64,000 nt of DNA. Source: Lachnospiraceae bacterium. GTDB lineage: Bacteria; Bacillota; Clostridia; Lachnospirales; Lachnospiraceae. The position numbers were made by a program, and so were the translations under genes. A model generated the notes under the pieces. That model did no database searches. It saw nothing but the letters and a program-made list of their open reading frames with translations, and was not told the DNA's origin. The DNA is taken from contig JAKSHY010000003.1 in assembly GCA_024399135.1 (NCBI GenBank), forward strand, positions 147,054 to 211,053, given 5' to 3'. This document shows, in pieces, positions 35,582-43,700 of the stretch (its first letter is position 1; each line of letters opens with the position of its first letter).

Positions 35582-36361
35582 TTATTTAGTTTGCTTCAAT
35601 TTGTTAATCTCTTCAAAAACCATGTCATTGAGTACCTTGATGTAGGTTCCCTTCATTCCTGAGGACCTGCTTTCAATGACGCCTGCCGATTCGAATTTTC
35701 GAAGCGCATTAACTATAACTGATCTTGTTATACCTACTCTATCGGCTATTTTCGACGCAACCAATATACCTTCGGTACCATTTAATTCTTCAAATATATG
35801 AATTACTGCTTCCATCTCCGAATATGAAAGTGTATTAATAGCTGACTGAATAACTGCAAGCTTCCTTGTTTCCTCTGCTGATTCTTCATTAACAGCCCTT
35901 AACATTTCAAGACCTACAACTGTAGTTCCATACTCGCAGAGGATAATATCGTCAATTTCGAAGCTCTGCTGTGATTTATAAATAAATAGTGTTCCTAATC
36001 TTTCACCGGCTATTTCAATTGGTGTGATCAGTGCATTAAACTTATTAACATCAGCCTCATTAAAGCCAAGTGTTTCAAGGTTAACGTTCTCCTTGGTAGA
36101 AAGTACTGAAAGAAGTCTTTCGTTAAGCATCGAATCGATGAATCCACCTACACGGTCCACTATCATATCTGTGATAGAATCAACACCGTCAGCATATCCT
36201 ATGCCAAGTACCTTACCTTTCTTGGATATTACTAATACGTTAGAATTAAGAATCTCACACAGTACTGAGCAGATATCATTAAATACTACCTTGCTCGAAT
36301 TATTATTGTGAAGAAGTTTGCCAATCTTTCGTGTTTTATCCAAAAGTTGAACACTACTCAT
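35582..36361 (-). CDS. codY: CodY, GTP/branched-chain amino acid-sensing global repressor
   Basis: 259 residues from the ATG at 36361 (GGAGG 8 nt upstream), exactly the usual length; two upstream in-frame starts add 14 unrelated residues. N-terminal GAF domain (about 1-155, MSSVQLLDKTRKIGKLLH) senses isoleucine/valine/leucine; the C-terminal winged HTH (about 195-255, ASKIADRVGITRSVIVNALRKFE and RSSGMKGTYIKV) binds DNA. In Firmicutes it represses nutrient-scavenging, and often motility and virulence genes, when nutrients are plentiful. It sits between topA and flgB as in B. subtilis. The upstream CodY-box suggests autoregulation. Confidence 0.97.
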   Translation of the reverse strand: MSSVQLLDKTRKIGKLLHNNNSSKVVFNDICSVLCEILNSNVLVISKKGKVLGIGYADGVDSITDMIVDRVGGFIDSMLNERLLSVLSTKENVNLETLGFNEADVNKFNALITPIEIAGERLGTLFIYKSQQSFEIDDIILCEYGTTVVGLEMLRAVNEESAEETRKLAVIQSAINTLSYSEMEAVIHIFEELNGTEGILVASKIADRVGITRSVIVNALRKFESAGVIESRSSGMKGTYIKVLNDMVFEEINKLKQTK

Positions 36362-36363
36362 TA

Positions 36364-36398
36364 AAAATACCTCCATATAACCACTATGGAGGTATTTT
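36364..36398 (-). promoter_or_regulatory. 14-bp inverted repeat enclosing the codY ribosome-binding site
   Basis: Arms AAAATACCTCCATA and TATGGAGGTATTTT are perfectly complementary with a 7-nt loop. In an RNA read from upstream, the GGAGG of codY would be paired with CCTCC. The distal arm overlaps the predicted -10 and start site of the codY promoter, so transcripts from that promoter would lack most of it. Confidence 0.7.
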
Positions 36399-36422
36399 AA
36401 CATACATTTTTAGTTTAATCAA
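36394..36422 (-). promoter_or_regulatory. Predicted SigA promoter of codY
   Basis: Minus strand: -35 TTGATT (36417-36422), 17-bp spacer, -10 TAAAAT (36394-36399). Start expected around 36387, about 25 nt before the codY ATG. Confidence 0.62.
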
Positions 36423-36425
36423 GGT

Positions 36426-36440
36426 AATTGTCTGACAATT
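36426..36440. promoter_or_regulatory. CodY-box upstream of codY
   Basis: AATTGTCTGACAATT is a perfect 15-bp dyad that matches the CodY consensus AATTTTCWGAAAATT at 13 of 15 positions, with the two mismatches symmetric. It ends 3 bp before the codY -35, a location where bound CodY could block polymerase. Confidence 0.65.
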
Positions 36441-36481
36441 CACTTCTGTTATGCGTCACATCACCTTAATAGGATTTCGTT

Positions 36482-38470
36482 TTACTTTTCAGAACTATTT
36501 TCTAAGGCAGGCTTAGTCCAGCTCATGTAATCACACTCAGGGTTACCTAGACAGCCATAGTAGCGTCTTCCCTTTCTGGTACGCCTTATTACAATATCCT
36601 TTCCGCACTTAGGACATGGAACTCCAATCTTTTCGAAGAATGGCTTGGTATTACGACACTCTGGGAATCCAGGGCAAGCGATGAACTTACCATGGGCACC
36701 ATATTTAATAACCATCTGGCGTCCACACTCTTCGCATATTTCATCCGAAAGCTCATCCTTAATCTCTACCTCTGAAAGCTCTGCCTCTGCCTTGTTAACT
36801 GCAGTATCAAGATCAGGATAGAAGTTCTCTATAATGGTCTTCCATTTAACATTTCCTTCTTCTACAGCATCAAGAAGTGCTTCCATATTAGCTGTAAAGT
36901 TAACATCAACGATTTCAGGGAATGCATCCACCATCATCTGGTTAACTACTTCTCCGATTTCGGTGACAAATATATTTTTGCCCTCCTTAACTATATATCT
37001 ACGGTTAAGAATTACTCCTATAGTTGGAGCATAGGTACTTGGTCTTCCAATTCCTAATTCTTCAAGGGCACGAACAAGGCTTGCTTCTGTATAGTGAGGA
37101 GCAGGCTGCGTGAAGTGCTGAGTGCCTTCAACATCAGACATTGTTAAAATATCACCTGTTTTTATTGAAGATGTAAGTGTATTAGGCTCTTCCTGATCCT
37201 CGTCATCCTTATATACACTCATGAATCCATCGAACTTAAGCTTGGATGCTGCGATAGTAAATCTATGCTTTCCTGCATCAATCTTAACTGATGTAGTTTC
37301 ATATTTTGCGTTCTCCATTCTACTTGCAAGAAAACGCTTGTATATTAACTGATATAATCTTAACTGCTCACGTGAAAGTGAATCCTTAATTACCGATGGC
37401 TCGAACTCAAGATATGTAGGTCTTATAGCCTCATGAGCATCCTGAATCTTCTTGTCTTCCTTCTTGGCCTGAGTTTTGGATGCAGCATATTCACTTCCGA
37501 ATTTGTTCTTAATATATTCTTCTGCTAATGCTTCTGCTTCGAAGGATACACGTGTTGAATCTGTTCTTAAATATGTGATGATACCAACTGTGCCATGTCC
37601 CTTAATCTCAACACCTTCGTATAACTGCTGGGCTATACGCATAGTCTTTTGTGTTGAATAGTTAAGCTGCTTGGAAGCCTCCTGCTGAAGTGTTGATGTA
37701 GTAAATGGAAGAGGCGCCTTCTTGGTTCTTTCGCCAATCTTGACGTCAGACACCTTGAACTCAGCCTTCTTGATTTCACTAATGATCTTATCTGTCTGCT
37801 CTTTTGAAGTTATGTCAACCTTTGTGTCTTTTTCACCATAATACTTGGCAACTAAAGGCTTCTTCTGTCCCTTCTCCTGGAAGCTGGCCTCTAAAGTCCA
37901 GTACTCTTCAGGAACGAAGGATGCAATTTCATTTTCTCTGTCACAGATAATTCTAAGTGCTACCGACTGAACTCTTCCCGCTGATAGTCCACGCTTCACC
38001 TTCGCCCATAGAATTGGTGAAATTCTATATCCAACAACTCTGTCAAGTACACGACGTGCCTGCTGTGCATCAACAAGATTCATATCTATATCTCTGGCGT
38101 TCTTTAATGATTCCTTAACAGCTGTTTTAGTAATCTCATTAAAGGTAATTCTTTTAACCTTCTTACCATCCATCTTGATGGCCTTGGTCAGATGCCAGCT
38201 TATTGCTTCTCCTTCACGGTCAGGGTCAGTTGCAAGATATATGGTATCTGCTTTCTTTACTTCCTTTCTTAAGTCAGCAAGTAAATCACCCTTACCACGA
38301 ATGGTAATGTATTTTGGTTCATAGTCATTCTCCGGATCAACTCCCAGCTGAGACTTAGGAAGGTCTCTTACATGTCCTTGAGAAGCTACTACCTGATAAT
38401 TAGTTCCCAGAAATTTTTTAATTGTATTCACCTTGGCAGGTGACTCAACAATAACTAAGTTCTTCGCCAT
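36482..38470 (-). CDS. topA: DNA topoisomerase I
   Basis: 662 residues. TOPRIM domain with DPDREGEA (82-89), catalytic Y300 in GIITYLRTDSTR, and two C-terminal zinc ribbons (CEECG...CPGFPEC and CPKCG...CLGNPEC). Relaxes negative supercoils. AAGGA lies 7 nt before the ATG. topA next to codY upstream of the fla/che operon is the same neighbourhood as in B. subtilis, minus the trmFO-xerC-hslVU genes that lie between them there. Confidence 0.97.
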   Translation of the reverse strand: MAKNLVIVESPAKVNTIKKFLGTNYQVVASQGHVRDLPKSQLGVDPENDYEPKYITIRGKGDLLADLRKEVKKADTIYLATDPDREGEAISWHLTKAIKMDGKKVKRITFNEITKTAVKESLKNARDIDMNLVDAQQARRVLDRVVGYRISPILWAKVKRGLSAGRVQSVALRIICDRENEIASFVPEEYWTLEASFQEKGQKKPLVAKYYGEKDTKVDITSKEQTDKIISEIKKAEFKVSDVKIGERTKKAPLPFTTSTLQQEASKQLNYSTQKTMRIAQQLYEGVEIKGHGTVGIITYLRTDSTRVSFEAEALAEEYIKNKFGSEYAASKTQAKKEDKKIQDAHEAIRPTYLEFEPSVIKDSLSREQLRLYQLIYKRFLASRMENAKYETTSVKIDAGKHRFTIAASKLKFDGFMSVYKDDEDQEEPNTLTSSIKTGDILTMSDVEGTQHFTQPAPHYTEASLVRALEELGIGRPSTYAPTIGVILNRRYIVKEGKNIFVTEIGEVVNQMMVDAFPEIVDVNFTANMEALLDAVEEGNVKWKTIIENFYPDLDTAVNKAEAELSEVEIKDELSDEICEECGRQMVIKYGAHGKFIACPGFPECRNTKPFFEKIGVPCPKCGKDIVIRRTRKGRRYYGCLGNPECDYMSWTKPALENSSEK

Positions 38471-38618
38471 TTTGAATTCCTTCTATATTATATAGCAACC
38501 CTTATCCCAATTATGCAGACTTATTTACCTTGCATTTTGAAATGTTTTAACTACCACTTCTATGTTGTTTGGCAGTCCAAAGATATACATTTTGGTTGTT
38601 TTAAGTCTACGAATTGCT

Positions 38619-38647
38619 ATTTTAGTAAGGAAAAAAGAATCTGTCAA
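38619..38647 (-). promoter_or_regulatory. SigA promoter of topA
   Basis: Minus strand: perfect -35 TTGACA (38642-38647), 17-bp spacer, -10 TAAAAT (38619-38624). Start near 38612. It begins immediately after the terminator of the preceding cassette. Confidence 0.82.
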
Positions 38648-38669
38648 GAAGATTTTGTAATCATAGAAA

Positions 38670-38695
38670 AAGGGCAATCTTAAAAGATTACCCTT
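38670..38695 (-). terminator. Terminator of the XRE/JAB cassette
   Basis: Minus-strand RNA forms AAGGGUAAUC...GAUUGCCCUU (one G-U pair) followed by UUUC; on the other strand the same position is a C-A mismatch, which shows the hairpin is meant for the minus strand. It lies 12 bp after the stop of the 44-residue gene. Confidence 0.75.
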
Positions 38696-38707
38696 ACATA
38701 CCATATA

Positions 38708-38842
38708 TTATGCTGTTAAATACTTCTTGTACTTTTCTCGAATTGCTTGCTCAATGGCTTGATCAATAGCGGCTTTTTCATCTGACTGACTATCTGGTAT
38801 GTCCATAGTCATTTCATCCATTTCAAAATATTGACTTTCCAT
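38708..38842 (-). CDS. 44-residue acidic small protein, third gene of the XRE/JAB cassette
   Basis: Starts MESQYFEMDEMTMDIP and ends in a helix IDQAIEQAIREKYKKYL. The first half is acidic, the second amphipathic. GGAGG lies 8 nt before the ATG, embedded in the last codons of the preceding gene, and the start is 2 nt after that gene's stop, so translation is coupled. The terminator 12 bp downstream confirms that it is the last cistron. No family recognised. Size and coupling would suit an antidote, adaptor or immunity-type partner, but that is speculation. Confidence 0.72.
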   Translation of the reverse strand: MESQYFEMDEMTMDIPDSQSDEKAAIDQAIEQAIREKYKKYLTA

Positions 38843-38844
38843 AA

Positions 38845-39438
38845 CTATAACCTCCATACCTCATATAAACTGTTTCCTAATCCATTAAGAGCCTCTAGTA
38901 TCTTCGTTGCCCTAGTTTTTCTTTCTTCTTTCGAATATGTCTCTGGAAATTCATTAAAGAGTTCGTTATATATCTGCGCAACAACTTTATTTGCCTTGAT
39001 AATAGCATATACATCTCCGTTATGACAAGCAATTATCGATATCTTTACTTTATCATTCATTGCATAAGAAGCAATATCCTTCCCTGACGGCTGTCGGTTA
39101 TATGAATGATTATGAATCAATATTATTGAATCTTCACATTTCTCTATTTCAGCCATTTCATACTCATTAAATGTAGTTCCAGACGAATCACCAGGTCTAT
39201 TTAAATTATCTACTATAAATTCCCCTGTTCTACCATTAATAGCAATCATATATTCGTTTGATTGACCATCCACATATTCTAGCAGCCTTCCTGTTTCCTT
39301 ATATATCATTTCATAGACTGACTTATTCAATGGCAATCTCTCAAATTTATCATGATATGCTTTCTTGTTTACATAATCTCTTTCGACCGAAAACCCATTT
39401 TCACTACTTTTCTTTGATATTAATTGCTCATATACCAT
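38845..39438 (-). CDS. JAB/MPN-like protein of unknown function in an XRE-led cassette
   Basis: 197 residues, no signal or membrane segment. Residues 22-100 resemble the N-terminal part of phage- and mobile-element-type proteins (YVNKKAYHDKFERLPL, GRTGEFIVDNLNRPG). A JAMM-like metal motif follows: H109-N-H111, six residues, S118, two residues, D121 (ILIHNHSYNRQPSGKDI), with E73 as candidate acid. RadC and deubiquitinase JAMM motifs have seven residues before the Ser, so this is a one-shorter variant. The fold would be a zinc isopeptidase/peptidase or a degenerate binding domain. It starts 4 bp after the XRE gene, with AAGGAG 13 nt upstream of the ATG. Confidence 0.72.
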   Translation of the reverse strand: MVYEQLISKKSSENGFSVERDYVNKKAYHDKFERLPLNKSVYEMIYKETGRLLEYVDGQSNEYMIAINGRTGEFIVDNLNRPGDSSGTTFNEYEMAEIEKCEDSIILIHNHSYNRQPSGKDIASYAMNDKVKISIIACHNGDVYAIIKANKVVAQIYNELFNEFPETYSKEERKTRATKILEALNGLGNSLYEVWRL

Positions 39439-39442
39439 AGAA

Positions 39443-39637
39443 TCATTCCATCTCCTTTATTAATCCTTCATATAATAACTGATATGCCAACAATCTAGGT
39501 ATATATTCTGGGGGCGTCCTCCTAGCTGCCTCCCAATCTTCCAACGTACGGATAGGTATACCCGTATGTTCGGAAAATTCCTTACGTGTCATCCCTATTG
39601 ATTCTCTTAATTCTATAATCCTTCTCGCTATATCCAT
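39443..39637 (-). CDS. XRE-family helix-turn-helix regulator
   Basis: 64 residues. A compact HTH (about 5-58): IIELRESIGMTRKEFSEHTG, then IPIRTLEDWEAARRTPPEYI. This is the small XRE subtype with W-E-x-x-x-R-x-P-P in the recognition region. GAGG lies 6-7 nt before the ATG. It is the first gene of the cassette, and two CGCAWTGCG sites overlap its promoter, so it almost surely represses its own operon. Confidence 0.88.
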   Translation of the reverse strand: MDIARRIIELRESIGMTRKEFSEHTGIPIRTLEDWEAARRTPPEYIPRLLAYQLLYEGLIKEME

Positions 39638-39646
39638 ATCTTACCT

Positions 39647-39696
39647 CGCATTGCGTTTTTATTATAGTAACACAATAAGAAAAATGTCGCAATGCG
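39647..39696. promoter_or_regulatory. Twin operators flanking the XRE cassette promoter
   Basis: CGCATTGCG (39647-39655) and CGCAATGCG (39688-39696) are exact reverse complements, and each is itself a dyad CGCA-W-TGCG. Between and over them lies the minus-strand promoter: -10 TATAAT (39661-39666) and -35 GCGACA (39685-39690, 18-bp spacer). One site covers the -35 and the other the transcription start. Confidence 0.75.
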
Positions 39697-39707
39697 TGGT
39701 TTTTTGC

Positions 39708-40643
39708 TTACTTAATGAATTTCTTAAAAAATTCACACTCTTCCTTATTACATACATGCGCCATATCAAGCTTCATATTAACATGGAATACATGAGACAA
39801 TTCCTTATCCTTCTTTGTTCCATATACTTTAGTTATATGCTCAACACCATTTTCTGTAAGTGCCTTCTCCATCGGCTCAACCTGACATTTTAAGAAATCA
39901 TAATACCCGCTCATCAAGAATGTTGGTGGAAAATCTTTAGTCACATAATTTACTGTTCCTATATATTTCGAAGCTTCAACATCCTTCTCTTTCAAAAGAT
40001 ATTTGTTAAGCTCTGGACGGTGAAGATCACTTGGCACTTCAAATTCTGGATCGTACAATCCACAGTTAAGAGCAATGGCGTTAATTGATATATTTGCCGG
40101 TAGCATTATGTTAACTATTTTTCTATATTCTTCACTAGTCAACAAGCATGCATATAAGGATGCCATATTAGCTCCTGCCGAATCGCCTACCATGAAGATA
40201 TTCTGCATATCTACAGGATATTCATCTTCATGTGCAAGTATATATTTGATGGCTTCATTAACATCCTCAAGAGTTGCCGGAAATGAATTTTCAGGAGCAA
40301 GTCTATAATTTATGTTAACCGTAAGAAATCCACGTTCAGCAAGGCTCATCATATAGTATCTGTAGATTTCTTTGGTCCCATATACATAGGCCCCACCATG
40401 GACGTTGATGATTACAGGATATCTCTTTTTGGGCTCAGTCCCACCTTCGCTTAATGATCCAACTGATTCTTCCGAATTAATACTCTGTTTTGGATAATAT
40501 ATATCCATCAGATTCTCATCACCGTATGGACCATACTGAATATTATCAATAGCTATAAGCTTATCCGAATCCTTAAGCCCCTCATCCCTTTTCGTATCTG
40601 CCTTCAACCAGTCTCTTCGTATTGTCTTGTAATATTCCATCAT
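39708..40643 (-). CDS. Alpha/beta hydrolase, HSL-type esterase/acetyl-hydrolase
   Basis: 311 residues. Oxyanion-hole motif HGGA (82-85), nucleophile S155 in GDSAGAN, an acid in SGYYDFLKCQ (Asp about 263) and the His in LSHVFHVN (about 288). This is the hormone-sensitive-lipase/carboxylesterase family that removes acyl or acetyl groups; in rumen Lachnospiraceae such enzymes often act on acetylated plant polysaccharides, but the substrate here cannot be told. Intracellular, no signal peptide. Two adjacent ATGs; AAAGGG is 2 nt from the first and 5 nt from the second. It follows the pilus operon in the same direction. Confidence 0.88.
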   Translation of the reverse strand: MMEYYKTIRRDWLKADTKRDEGLKDSDKLIAIDNIQYGPYGDENLMDIYYPKQSINSEESVGSLSEGGTEPKKRYPVIINVHGGAYVYGTKEIYRYYMMSLAERGFLTVNINYRLAPENSFPATLEDVNEAIKYILAHEDEYPVDMQNIFMVGDSAGANMASLYACLLTSEEYRKIVNIMLPANISINAIALNCGLYDPEFEVPSDLHRPELNKYLLKEKDVEASKYIGTVNYVTKDFPPTFLMSGYYDFLKCQVEPMEKALTENGVEHITKVYGTKKDKELSHVFHVNMKLDMAHVCNKEECEFFKKFIK

Positions 40644-40671
40644 ATCCCTTTCATTATTCCCAAATTTGCTA

Positions 40672-40699
40672 AAAGGAAGAATCCGAAGATTCTTCCTTT
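40672..40699 (-). terminator. Terminator at the end of the type IV pilus operon
   Basis: Perfect 12-bp stem (AAAGGAAGAATC / GATTCTTCCTTT) closing a CGAA (minus: TTCG) tetraloop, 54 bp after the DUF5057 gene. Minus-strand tail is TTTTAGC, so the U-run is short. Confidence 0.7.
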
Positions 40700-40752
40700 A
40701 ATAACTCATATTTCTAATTAATTTAAACTATATACTTCTAAATCAATACACG

Positions 40753-43700
40753 CTATTCAAGCTCGAATAACTGGGCTGTACAGATTTCAAGTTCACTAAT
40801 GCTTTCATCTGGTGGCAGGGAATCAAATTTTCCATCCTCTAACCAGCCTTCAAGTCCTACTCTTACATAGAATTTCGCAGACTTACTACCTATAATTCCT
40901 TCATTCATCTTTAAATCACTAATTTTAAAGTATGTCTGATATATTCTGTAGTTATTAAGCTCTGTAGGCCAGTTTCCTGTCCTTACAGCACCATTTTGAG
41001 TAACCTGCCAGAAACCTGTTTTTTCCTTGCCCGCTTCTGGCATAATAGGATCAATTCGCTTATAGTACTTATCTCCAACTGTTAATGTAGCTTCTCCAGG
41101 ATTATCAACACCAACATAATAAGCTGAATAAATCTTCTTACCACTATCCTTAAAGTTATTATTCATAACCTTAAAGTTAACTTCAACGGCATCCTCAAGC
41201 CAGCTTCCCTCATTATTACTATCATCAAGAAGAGTTACATCATATGGCAGAATAACTGATTTAATTTCCGCAGCTGACTCTCTAGGCTGTGCTTTAAATA
41301 TAGCTTTTGGCGAATGAGTTCCATTGTTATATGCTGCAATCAATGTATTGATGAAGAGCTTCTTTTCTTCATCTGAGGTTACGGGACTGTGTCCAGAACC
41401 TGTATATACTACATTTCCTTTACTGTAAATATAGTAGTTATTTCTTACATCATTAGGAACAGACTGATAAAAACCGTGGAACGGCGTATTATTTCCTGTA
41501 GTCTGACCATTATTACTTAATGTATACCATACAACTACATCATCATTATCATTCTTATCCGTTGAATCTGTATCAAGATTTAACTGGAAATACTGTGCAT
41601 GTGTAGCTGCAACTTCGAATGTATCGCCTATATTTTCAGTAATCAAGAATGGATACTGCGTTATCTGTCCATTATTAACAGCTGTAACTGTTTCTGTCTG
41701 ACTGGCAGTAACACCAGCCAAACTATATGCTTTAGGATTAGTATTCTTAAGAGTAGTTAGACCATATCCGTCAGCTGTTTTTGAATATCTATTAATAATG
41801 GCATCAGCAAGTGCAGTCTTATCAGAAATTCCACTTCCTTTTCGGCTTGCCTCATCATATACAGATTCATACAGCTTAACCTTAACATTTGGTCTATCGA
41901 AGATATATGTGTCCTCACCTCTATTAACAACTCCGAATCTATCCATACCCTGGATATCTCTCCAATAGTTATTAGCATAATATCCCCACTGATCCTGACC
42001 TATATGATATGAGCTCAAATCATGTGTGAACAAAATGCTTCGACCTGATAATGCATATTCTCTGATTGCAAGTGCTGCATCATGATATAAGTCTGTGTTT
42101 AATCTCCATGTTTGAGTTCCATTTGGGTTTGTACATGGACTATATGTTTCATATTTTGAATTATTGGATACATTAAATCCAAATACATCCGTAAATCCTA
42201 ATACGACCATATCAAACTGACATAGATAATCATAATATGAATACTTATTTTGTTCAGAAGGCGAACCATCTTGATTAACTGGCCATTTGATTAGGAACTG
42301 GAACATATCCTTCTGAGTTACCTGAACATCAAAGTCTTTTACCTGATCATACAGTTTATTACCCTTAGAATCTCTTAAATCTACCAGACTAAAGTTATTA
42401 GGTTCATTAACCGGAATAATCTGTAATACTTTAACCGGAGGTCTCTGACCAGTTGCTGGAACTGCTGAGAAGCCTGAAATAGCACTTCTTACTCTAGCTG
42501 TTTCAGAATCTGTTTCATTACCACCATTTTGGATGAATGCAAGCTTCCATGAGAGGAATCCAACATATTCATCTGGTGTCCGTCTCGAAATCTTATATGT
42601 ATTACCAGCTGTTAAATGATATTTTCCTTCAGAAACATCCTGTCCCTCTATTTCAAGACCATCCAGGATTTCACCTTCTTCGAATTTTCCATCTGCATCA
42701 TAATCCAGATATAACTTACAATCATACGTAGTATCATTAGAATCCAATGCAGCATCATTCTTTAGCTTAATCTGGAAATCAAGTTTACATGATCCATCTG
42801 GCTGAATATCGAGGTATCGACCACTGGTAGAACCGTTATTATAAGCAACTGGTGACTCTATTACCTCAAGCTCAAGCTTCGAAATATTAATATATTTAAC
42901 GAAATCTTTTCTGTTAATATCATATCCAACCTTCTCTACTTCAAGATCGCCCTTTCTGAAGACGTTCTTTCCATAGTAAACATATGAATCATCCTTTTTC
43001 GCAAGAACAACGTCCTTAATGAAGGTATACATGTTAGAGGACTGGTCAACTCTCTTCGTTTCAATACCGTCAATTTTTCCATCATCAGTTAGTTTAAAGA
43101 AACCATCTGATACCATAACAGCATATCCTGCCTGAACATACTCTGTAAGTTCTCTTAACTTATCCTTCGTAATGTCATTTCCTGCAGTATTAACTGTTCT
43201 GGAAGGTCTTCCGTTAGAATCATTATGCTCAATGGTATATGTATCACCCATATGTGCATATACGAGGCCATTCATTTCAGAGTTATTATACTTGGTAGTA
43301 TACTTCTTATTTTCTTCAGTAGTATTCATAACTAAAGTATCCATACCAATATAAATCATATCGTAGGTAGCATTTAAATCTTCATTTCTACCAATGAATT
43401 CTTTAGTTCCAAGCTGGCTTACATTAATTGTGAACTGATCCCTCTCTTCTGGAGATGGATTAATAAGATTCAGCAAAATCCAATCTTTATCTATGATATC
43501 TCTATATTTTTCAACATAATCCTGCTTCTTCGAATTAATTGAAGTAGTGTTAATTATATCACCATTATAGAGGTCATTCTGGTTATCAAACTGAGAAGAC
43601 TGATATGGCTCAATATCAAGAATATTAAGCTTAGTCTTAACAACATATCTGGTATTATTAGCATTCAAAATATATCTAATACTTGTAGCCTTCGAAATAG

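Larger units (their letters stand above)
38471..38707. other. topA leader and upstream terminator region
   Basis: 237 bp with no gene. It holds the topA promoter, a leader of roughly 140 nt before the topA ATG with no recognised riboswitch, and the terminator of the XRE cassette. Confidence 0.6.

Noticed and set aside
38471..38618. Riboswitch or structured leader before topA
   Set aside because: The leader is about 140 nt but I see no strong stems or known aptamer pattern.
38845..39438. Calling the JAB-like protein RadC
   Set aside because: Spacing in the metal motif is one residue short, the N-terminal helix-hairpin-helix of RadC is missing, and the N-terminal part resembles phage-type proteins instead.
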